Below are positions 17,369 through 25,200 of a stretch of 64,000 nt of DNA, piece after piece (the stretch's first letter is position 1; the number at the start of each line of letters is the position of its first letter). The DNA is taken from NCBI RefSeq assembly GCF_002836355.1, contig NZ_PJCA01000031.1, positions 744,001 through 808,000 of the forward strand, written 5' to 3'. Made by a program: the position numbers and the translations under genes. Source of the stretch: Moritella sp. Urea-trap-13 (GTDB lineage Bacteria; Pseudomonadota; Gammaproteobacteria; Enterobacterales; Moritellaceae). A model generated the notes under the pieces. The model saw nothing but the letters and a program-made list of their open reading frames with translations. It searched no databases and had not been told where the DNA came from.

Positions 17369-17545
17369 TAGTGGGGACTAGCATGAGTAAACATAACATA
17401 GTTTTCATTAGCATGGACACCCACAGATCATTTATTGAGGTCGCTTATATTGAAGATGTGCGGGGCGTCAAAGCAATTTACCAAGGGAAAAATACGATAA
17501 CGAAACAATCAGTTACAAAATTGGTGCGTTGGTTCGAATCCCTCT
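17369..17545 (+). mobile_element. IS110-family transposase remnant (5' end only)
   Basis: From the ATG at 17383 the frame encodes MSKHNIVFISMDTHRSFIEVAYIED, the start of an IS110-type transposase with the first catalytic Asp (MDTH). The match runs to about KLVRWFES (17545), after which the protein is unlike the family. A complete transposase is over 300 residues, so more than 80 percent is gone. TAGTGGGGACT (17369-17379) just before it has an inverted partner AGTCCCCACTA at 17290-17300. The reading frame continues by chance to 17835, over the TIR gene end. The element separates two cassette genes. Confidence 0.75.
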
Positions 17546-17653
17546 CTATATTAAATCGCCACAATCAACTGCTCTTCCCCAAGACTAAGTACCCATCAAG
17601 ATCAAACACGTTATTTACTATAATAAGAAAGGCTCGGGCTTGTTCAATTTTCG

Positions 17654-19003
17654 CTATAATCCTTGAATTTTCGCTTCTAAAACAAGAGCTTTTTTTTCAC
17701 ACTCTTCTGCTAATTTTGAATCTCCAAGAACATTCTTTAAAAATATTCCATAATTTTTATATGCAGCATACAATAAGCCATTATCAATTTTTTCAGTTTT
17801 TAATATCTTCTCGAAGGCTTGCGAGGCAGCATTAACATCCAAATTGTTTGTTATATTATTAGAAAGTAGAAATGCATAACTACATATTAACTTATTGTCA
17901 TTAGGTTTAATCTGTAAGGCTTTTTCTAAAAGTTCCCTTGCCAATTCAGGATTATTTAATCTCATAGATAGCAACATGGCATAATCATGTAAAGCTCCAA
18001 CGTGTGTTGGGTTAATCCTTAATTCTTTTTCATAATATATTTTTGCTGTACCATAATCATTAAAATGAAAGAGAACAAATCCTGCGTAATTACCATTAAC
18101 TTCTTTATATGAAGGAAATTCACTCACAAGCTTTTCATAAATACCTTTTGCGTGTGTTAATATTTCTGTGTCATGCGATTTAGCATACATAGTTGTTAGT
18201 AAAGCCCCGTAATTCGATAGCGTAGCAAATCGCTCAACACCTAACATCGGCATATTCAAAATTTGCTCATAAACAACTTTTGCGTCATCATTATATGAAT
18301 ACTGCTGAAGTATCGCAGCTTTTTTAAAGAGATGTTCGGGTATAATTTTTTTATCACTTGAGCTTTTTAGTACCCTTTCTATTTCAACTAAAGTACTTTG
18401 ATCAAAAGCTGCTTTTTTAGGATCTCTATTGTTAATGACTTGTATGGATTTAGCCACATATAACTCTGGCAGTTTAATAAACTCTAATAATGATTTAAAA
18501 CCTTCCATAGTAAAATCTTCATATGTTTTAGAGTTTGTATCTTTTATAAACTTAACAATGGGTATTATATTGTTTTTTATTTTTTCAATCTTACTTCTTT
18601 GTTCCTCTAGCTGACTGACCATTCTTAAATCATCAACACCTCGAATATCCATCTCAATTTGTTTGAACTTTTCATTCCAAAATTTAGCAATTTCTGTGAT
18701 CACAATTTTTGAGTATGTTTCTGAGTCCTTAACAATTGGCAATATTTTATGCTTTTCATCAAACAATAGATTAAATTCATAAAGACAGTTTTCAGATCTA
18801 AAGTAATCAGAACTTACAATTACCATTAAATAATCTTTCTCAATGGCAGAATCCATATATTGTTTTAAGGAGTCTTTGTATTCTAAACGTCTAATATCTC
18901 GGAATAACTCAACTCCAACATCTTTGAAAAAAATCTCAATATCATCAACAATTTTTCTATCTTGATGATTATATGAAATAAAAATAGTCGACTTCTTTTT
19001 CAT
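17654..19003 (-). CDS. TIR domain-TPR repeat protein, possible antiviral effector, cassette gene
   Basis: A 449-residue soluble protein. Residues 4-130 are a TIR domain: STIFISYNHQDRK at the start, LFRDIRRLEYKDSL, and VIVSSDYFRSENCLYEF, where Glu76 sits at the position of the NADase catalytic Glu. Residues about 190-445 are tetratricopeptide repeats (for example YYEKELRINPTHVGALHDYAMLLS). Bacterial TIR proteins commonly cleave NAD+ or make signal molecules in phage defence, with the repeats sensing or binding partners. This use is inference. TGGAG precedes the ATG, which lies 42 bases after an attC site. Its own attC is missing, probably lost with the IS110 event. Confidence 0.85.
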   Translation of the reverse strand: MKKKSTIFISYNHQDRKIVDDIEIFFKDVGVELFRDIRRLEYKDSLKQYMDSAIEKDYLMVIVSSDYFRSENCLYEFNLLFDEKHKILPIVKDSETYSKIVITEIAKFWNEKFKQIEMDIRGVDDLRMVSQLEEQRSKIEKIKNNIIPIVKFIKDTNSKTYEDFTMEGFKSLLEFIKLPELYVAKSIQVINNRDPKKAAFDQSTLVEIERVLKSSSDKKIIPEHLFKKAAILQQYSYNDDAKVVYEQILNMPMLGVERFATLSNYGALLTTMYAKSHDTEILTHAKGIYEKLVSEFPSYKEVNGNYAGFVLFHFNDYGTAKIYYEKELRINPTHVGALHDYAMLLSMRLNNPELARELLEKALQIKPNDNKLICSYAFLLSNNITNNLDVNAASQAFEKILKTEKIDNGLLYAAYKNYGIFLKNVLGDSKLAEECEKKALVLEAKIQGL

Positions 19004-19043
19004 AAAAACTCCACACGAGAATAATTTACAATAACTTTTTTGA

Positions 19044-19098
19044 ACATAACGCCTAATTCAGGTGCGCCGTAGGCGTCACCTGGAATTAGGCGTTATGT
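19044..19098 (-). other. attC integron recombination site
   Basis: A 55-base site with ACATAAC (19044-19050) and GTTATGT (19092-19098) cores. GCCTAATTCAGGTG (19051-19064) pairs with CACCTGGAATTAGGC (19077-19091) except for one extra G in the right arm, the usual extra-helical base. A small GC-rich hairpin forms the tip. It joins the 297-residue gene to the TIR-TPR gene. Confidence 0.88.
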
Positions 19099-19109
19099 GC
19101 TTGTTTGGT

Positions 19110-20003
19110 TTATATTGGGCCATAGCGAAATACAAAGTAATTATTATTTTTATCGAGAATGCCTAAGTCCAAATTGTTCATCATCCAGATAAACTTATTG
19201 TTTTTTGGCTTTTCTAACTTTGTTTCTGTATAAGTTTCATTTTCAAAGTCTCTATCAGTAATTTTGGGATCAATTTCATTAAGCACATGAGTATATTGAT
19301 TTGTAATCCCATGAATATGTATAGGGTGCCCAGAAGTCGTTATTGGATTCGAGATAAATACGGAACCAGGATCGATTCCTCTTGAAGAGTATTCTGTGTA
19401 TATGTCCCATAAGCGGCTTCGTTCCGCATTCATCTTTCCATTTTCATCTTGTGTAGAGTCAAATACTGAGTGATCAAAAATTGCCATGACTCGGAATTCT
19501 TCTCTTGAGATATGAGCAAAAATCACTTCATTTGTTCTGTCGGCGATACCCTCTTTTATTTTTTCTCCCAGATGTAAATGGTGAAAGCCCATTGTACTTA
19601 AAAGCATGTCTTTGTCGTCCCAGCTGTCAGCTTCTCCGTTTCTGACTCGTTCTGCTGGTGTGTATCCTTTTTTGTGTGCTTTTAATGACAAATATGGAGT
19701 AAGATCTTCCCCGTTCCTTACAACGGATAGAACGTTTTCGATTTTTCCCTTCAACTCTTTCCAACGCCTATCTCTGGTCAGGTGTGGATCAATAATGATC
19801 TTTCTTTTTCTCTGAGGGATAAATCTAGATGCCCAATGTATGTAATGGAAAAGAATCGATGAAATAGATTGCGCAGAAAGCTCCTCCAAAGTTTCCTTGT
19901 TGTTTGGGAAAAATGGAATGGTTTTTATCAAATCTGCTTTGAATTTCTTAATGCTTTTGGATTCCAACCGAACACTCCGAATTTTCGATGATGTACTGCA
20001 CAT
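19110..20003 (-). CDS. Protein of unknown function, integron cassette gene
   Basis: A 297-residue soluble protein that I cannot assign. It has a basic N-terminal helix region (KFKADLIKTI), an Arg/Lys-rich strand (PQRKRKIIIDPHL), a central MGFHHLHLGEKI motif near 140 and VMAIFDHSVFD near 174. A second His cluster is HPIHIHG near 229. The paired His-x-His groups could bind a metal. It ends one short stretch before a well-formed attC site, and its start ATG lies in a GTTATG sequence like an attC core, so it is a complete cassette of about 960 bases. It is next to a TIR-TPR cassette, so a defence role is possible but unproven. Confidence 0.75.
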   Translation of the reverse strand: MCSTSSKIRSVRLESKSIKKFKADLIKTIPFFPNNKETLEELSAQSISSILFHYIHWASRFIPQRKRKIIIDPHLTRDRRWKELKGKIENVLSVVRNGEDLTPYLSLKAHKKGYTPAERVRNGEADSWDDKDMLLSTMGFHHLHLGEKIKEGIADRTNEVIFAHISREEFRVMAIFDHSVFDSTQDENGKMNAERSRLWDIYTEYSSRGIDPGSVFISNPITTSGHPIHIHGITNQYTHVLNEIDPKITDRDFENETYTETKLEKPKNNKFIWMMNNLDLGILDKNNNYFVFRYGPI

Positions 20004-20328
20004 AACAGTTAACTATACGGAATTCTGTATAATGTGAACCCCATATAACTTAAATTACTGCAAACGATATCAAATTTATCTTTAATTACAATTAGATAAT
20101 CGAAAATAACCATTCTAGATCAAGTAAAACCTAGGTATAAAGCAGAATTATATTTATATAGACCCATTGGTAAGAAAATAAATCACTATATTTCAACCGA
20201 TTAAACTCTTTATAGATATGAAATAAAGATAATTTGGCAGTATAAATCAGAAAAAACTCATGAATTATGGCGACGACCATTACAACTGTATATAAAACCA
20301 GTGACATTAATTCTTAAAATTTACTTAT
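20004..20328. other. AT-rich intergenic region at the end of the cassette zone
   Basis: No gene, attC or integrase found. It separates the last cassette gene from the terminator of the pfa cluster. Confidence 0.5.
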
Positions 20329-20351
20329 AAAAAAAGCGCCCTCAGGCGCTT
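20329..20351 (-). terminator. Intrinsic terminator after pfaD
   Basis: AAGCGCC (20334-20340) and GGCGCTT (20345-20351) form a 7-bp stem around CTCA. On the minus strand a T-run (plus-strand A-run 20329-20335) follows. It lies 28 bases beyond the pfaD stop and marks the end of the pfa transcript. Confidence 0.92.
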
Positions 20352-20378
20352 CATTAGTTCATGTGTCATCAAGCAATA

Positions 20379-22007
20379 TTAATCACTCGTACGATAACTT
20401 GCCAATTCTGTACTCAAGCTAACACCTTGCAGTTTCAGCTGGTTTACACGTTGTAAATACGCGGCACCTTTAAGCATATGCAAAGCAACATCTACAGCGC
20501 CACGGCGAGTGTAGTCTTCAAGGTAAGAACCTTTCACCCAGCTGTTGAATGCACCCAAACTTGGACCAGCCCAAATCTGATAATCCATTTCACGTCCCTT
20601 CTCACCTGTGTTTGACCAGCGTGAAGACAAACCTAGATACCAACGGAAGATAAGTGCCATTTTACGTTTAGGGCTGCTCATTGCACGGGCTAACATTTCA
20701 GGATCGCGTTCAGTGAAGAAAGCGATAGTGCCATCCCAGATATCATCAAGGTTTGAACGGAAGATTTGTTTTTCAATCTTCTCACGTTCTGCAGCTGGAA
20801 TATCTTCAATCGAGTCATAAGTAACATACAGGTCATACAGTTTCTTCGCACGCATCGCGAACATAGAACCGCGTTTTAATACCTGTAGCTTTACGCCCAT
20901 TTCAAACATATCAGCAGCAGGTGCCATAGTCACATCGGCCATTTCAACCGTAGATAACAGTTTACGGGTATATTCAGATGCGCCAGCTTCAACACAAGCC
21001 TGATTCACAGAACCCAGAACTATATAAGCCGCGCCCATATTAAATGCAGCGAGTGCTGCTTCAGGCGTTCCGATACCACCACCAGCACCAACACGTAATG
21101 CAGGAGAGAAGTTATACTTCGCTTGCACTTCATCACGCAGACCAATGATAGTCGGCAGCAAGGTTAAAAACGGTCTGTTGTCAGTATGACCACCAGAATC
21201 GGCTTCAGCGGTAATGTCATCAGCCATAGGCACAAGAAGTGCTAGAGCAGCTTGTTCAGGGGTGATCTTGTTTTGTGCTAATAACTTATCCAGTAACTTT
21301 TGCGGTGCAGGTTCCATAAAGCGGCGACCAACTTCAGTACGCGATACTTTAGCGATAACCTTGTTACCGATATTAACCGACCCATCACTGTTTTTAGATA
21401 AACCAGCAACACGATACCAAACAATATGCTCAGTTAAACCAAGGTAAGCCGAAGCCTCTACCGTCTTAACACCAAGTTTAAGGAAACGTTCAACAGCACC
21501 ACGCTCTAATGCTTCCTCTGCTGGCGCATGAATCAAGTTAACCGCATAAGGACCATTTGGTAATTCAGCTTGAATACGACGAATTGCATCTTCAACAGCG
21601 TCAGGGACTAAACCTGCCGCGCCGAACGAACATAACAGCCCTGCTTTACCTAACGCGACAACAAGTTCAACCGACGCAATACCGTTAGCCATTGCTCCAC
21701 CATGGTAGGCATATTTAACCCCATGTTGTTTTTTATACGCATCATCACCCAGATCTTCAGGTGTTAGCTTCTGTGCAAACGCTAATACATCAACATCGAT
21801 ATTATTGCTGATAGTACCTGCTATTGACGTATGGTTAGCGATCCCCATTACAGCAGCATTGTTTGCAACTCGATTCGCCACGTAAAGCGGCTTAGACAGA
21901 TCCATTAAAGCTGCTTTAATTTCTGCATCTTGTGTATGAACTGACGCTGGATCAACTTTCCACGCCCAATTAATCGCATTACTATTGTTAAAACCTAAAC
22001 TCGACAT
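20379..22007 (-). CDS. pfaD: PUFA synthase enoyl reductase PfaD
   Basis: A 542-residue FMN-dependent enoyl reductase with a TIM-barrel related to 2-nitropropane dioxygenase. The family features are clear: MANGIASVELVVALG, the GAGGGIGTPEAALAAFNMGAAYIVLGS phosphate-binding region near 308-335, and the PfaD-specific C-terminal part with WAGPSLGAFNSWVKGS. In PUFA synthesis it reduces the trans-2 double bond in those cycles that must give a saturated chain, acting on the ACP-bound intermediates of PfaA. AGGAAATAAG precedes the ATG. It is the last gene of the cluster, 258 bases after pfaC, and is followed by a strong terminator. Confidence 0.96.
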   Translation of the reverse strand: MSSLGFNNSNAINWAWKVDPASVHTQDAEIKAALMDLSKPLYVANRVANNAAVMGIANHTSIAGTISNNIDVDVLAFAQKLTPEDLGDDAYKKQHGVKYAYHGGAMANGIASVELVVALGKAGLLCSFGAAGLVPDAVEDAIRRIQAELPNGPYAVNLIHAPAEEALERGAVERFLKLGVKTVEASAYLGLTEHIVWYRVAGLSKNSDGSVNIGNKVIAKVSRTEVGRRFMEPAPQKLLDKLLAQNKITPEQAALALLVPMADDITAEADSGGHTDNRPFLTLLPTIIGLRDEVQAKYNFSPALRVGAGGGIGTPEAALAAFNMGAAYIVLGSVNQACVEAGASEYTRKLLSTVEMADVTMAPAADMFEMGVKLQVLKRGSMFAMRAKKLYDLYVTYDSIEDIPAAEREKIEKQIFRSNLDDIWDGTIAFFTERDPEMLARAMSSPKRKMALIFRWYLGLSSRWSNTGEKGREMDYQIWAGPSLGAFNSWVKGSYLEDYTRRGAVDVALHMLKGAAYLQRVNQLKLQGVSLSTELASYRTSD

Positions 22008-22140
22008 TCTTATTTCCTATTTTTTGCAGCTGCTGACTTCTTTATTCAAATTTGAATTAATAACTAAATTCAACAACTGAATTATTCCATTTATAATCTA
22101 AAGCGATCGCATAACCTGTTAAGCCGTATTGATTAAAGTA

Positions 22141-22247
22141 AGCCTGCTCTTGTTGGCATGGATGCCAACCTGAAGCCTCCATGGATGGATTCACGGCGAG
22201 CAGAGCGTCTTTAACCAATGCGGCGCTTAAGCACGTTAAACTTAAGC
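22141..22247. repeat. Repeat-like inverted element between pfaC and pfaD
   Basis: GTTGGCAT-GG-ATGCCAAC is a perfect palindrome (22152-22169). It is followed by CCTCCATGGATGGATTCACG, then GCTTAAGC (22225-22232) and CTTAAGC (22241-22247). The composition differs from the AT-rich gap around it. It resembles interspersed palindromic elements of marine gammaproteobacteria. Between two operon genes it may stabilise mRNA or reduce pfaD transcription. Confidence 0.55.
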
Positions 22248-22265
22248 CCCGTTACACTTGACCCT

Positions 22266-25200
22266 TTACGCTTCAACAATACTCAGCACGATGTTTTTAA
22301 CTTCATAAATACGCAGGCCATCTTTAGACAGGTTCGCATCACCAACGAGTCTTACTTCACCTGATTCAGTAATGATCTCGGTGATATGCACGTCCAGAGA
22401 CATTTGCTTATTCAGCGGCGTAATTTGACCACGGTATTTCCAATCAACTTTCGTCATCGGCGCAACAAAGCGAGGACTAGTAAACTGCGCACCTAAATCA
22501 TTTTTAAGCGCGTAAGTCTGCATCAATTCAATAATAGCTTCAACACCTAATGAACCAGGCATAACCGGATCTTGATGGAAGTGATAACGGAAGAACCAAT
22601 CATCAGCATCAATCGTACGTTCACCATAAACATAAGCAACATCCGCTTTACCACCGCCTTCAACAACAGACACAGTATCGATGAAGTTCATCTGGCCACC
22701 CGCTAATTTATAATGCGGTTTACCTGCAGGCGCTTTGTATAACGCTAAAGACTGATCCGTTAAATCGAACACATCAATATTGGCAGCAGGTGTATTGTTA
22801 TCAACAAACCAAGCATTAGTCGTTTTACCGTTATCAATGCCCAGTTGGTTAGTCAACGATTCACCACTAAAGTAACCAAATACCGCTTTACCAGTATAAA
22901 ATAATTCGCCATCTACTGACATATCAAACGTGAAACTTTGAATAATCGCGCCACCAGCAATGGCCGTACTAACCAAGACTGATTTATTAACAATCGTTTT
23001 ACCGCGTAAATCCAGCTGTTTTAATAACGTGCCGCTGCCATCAAGGTTACGGAAGAACAGATCTTTTTCAGGGTATTTAAGCGTCGTACCCATGTAACCA
23101 GAAATAAAACCATTTGGTTGCAGTGCAATTTCCATGATTAATGAATATGGCATCCAGTTTTCATGGCTGTTTTTAGTAAAGTACCAAGCATCTTCAGGTA
23201 CATAGTATTCAGCTACACAGCTTGATGGATTCTTCAAGTCAAGACGTTCGCCCTGCACTTCCACAACCTGAGTAACAACTTGTAAATCACCACAAGGTGT
23301 ACGAGGTGGAATGCGACCTGCATAAACATCAAAGTCAGGACCGAAACAGTTAGAAATATTACCCGTCGCAAACTCAAACATATGCCAAGGTGTAAACGGT
23401 GCTTGGTTAGGTACTCTATGGTGACCAGTAACAGCAGGCGCTTCAAAATGCTTAATCGGTGTCACACCTTTACTTTTCTGTGCAGACAAGTCTGACTCTA
23501 CGCGCATTAACGGACGTTCAGGAAACTTAAACGGTTCAACACCACGTTCATCCAAATCAGCATTGTTCGTCGTAGCCAAAGCAACAGGGCTCGACGTTAC
23601 AGCAGCAGACGAGATTGTTTTAAGCTGCACATTACCCGGCAATGTTACTGGATAATCTGAATGCTCATCTTGTTCGCTGATCATCACGCTCAAGTTTTTG
23701 AAATCAACAACCACTTTACCATCAAGCAAAATATCAATATTGGCTTTCATGAATGGCTGTGGCGTCATGCCCATCGCAGTAACTTCCATACGGTAAGTTA
23801 AGGTATTGCGTTGTGGTAATACTTGCCCACGACAACGTACCGTTTGCGACTCACCTGGTAGCGGTTGGAAACGCGCATTGTTAACATTGGTATGCATACC
23901 AAGAGACAGCATGAAGAACATCGCCATCTGGCCACAACCTTCCGACATCAATGAACCCGCCATCACTTGATCACCTTTAAAGTGACAAGGGAAATACCAG
24001 TGCTCAGGGTCTAAATCTTTCTGGCCTTCTAACAGCCCTAAGCCCCAATGACCACCGGTAGGATCTATCTTGGTAATACGTTCAATCATCAAGAACTTCT
24101 CAGATGAGAATTTCAACGATGGATTACGACCACCTTGATCATATTGCGGACCAAAACAACTCGCAACGTCGCCATTAACCAGTTTCATCATATCACTGTA
24201 GTCATATTGACCACGGTTATGCTGTAACAACGGCGTGAATGATGATTTCACTGCATTGCTAAATTCGGCTTTATCTTTGTCGTTATGAATAACACCTTTA
24301 CCATCAGAAAGCTCTTCGTCAGTAAAGAAACCAGCACAACCATTACGCATGATAAGTACCTTCTTATCACCCACGTAACAATCATAATGGAAGAAGAATA
24401 ATAATTGCTCGCCGTTACGTGCATACGAATCAATGTGGATCTCGTAACGTAAAGTATCGCCACCGAAAGCCATCTCTTCAAGGAAAGTTAATTCACAATC
24501 AAGTAAACGGTAAACGCGCTCACCTTTAGCTTGAAAATCAATACCGATATATGAGATCAACATCAAATCACATTGGCCTGATTCTACTGCAACAGACCAA
24601 GGGATCTGACCATCAATTAAAAACGGTGCATCGACAGGTACATCATATTCCGTACACATGTATGATTTCTTGTATTCATGAACCTTGGCATCAAGTTCAG
24701 TAACACGCGTTACTAACAAATAATCTGAGGTTGGCAGACGTACACGACGCGAATAACCATCAATAATATTGTATTCAGCACCGAATACCTTACCAATATC
24801 ACCTTCAGCGAACTCAACCAAATCAGCTTGATCGTAAATCACTTTTTCAGGTTTGTTATAACGTTCAATTAACTGCAGTGGTGGATAGTTGTAACCAACA
24901 GGTCCTTTTATCTGAAAACCAGCTTGTGTTGCTGCTGCTTGCGCTTTTGCTTCTGTACTGGTTAGATTCGTCGCTACTACATTATTTGAAACAACATTAG
25001 ATACCAGTGTTAATGGCGTCGCTGGAGCATGCGTTGTTAACACAGTATTTTTAGGCGTATGATCACCTACAGTTTGCGCCGATAGTTTAGCTTGCAGTTC
25101 AACAAGTTGTGATAGGTTTTTCTGTGCAGCTAAGCGGCTTTCTAAGAATGCTTTATGCGTAGACGCTTGCTGATGAATTTGGTTACTGGCTTTACTTTTC

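Noticed and set aside
17528-17550. GGTTCGAATCCC looks like the T-arm of a tRNA
   Set aside because: It lies in the coding frame of the IS110 transposase remnant, and I cannot fold an acceptor stem, D-arm or anticodon arm around it.
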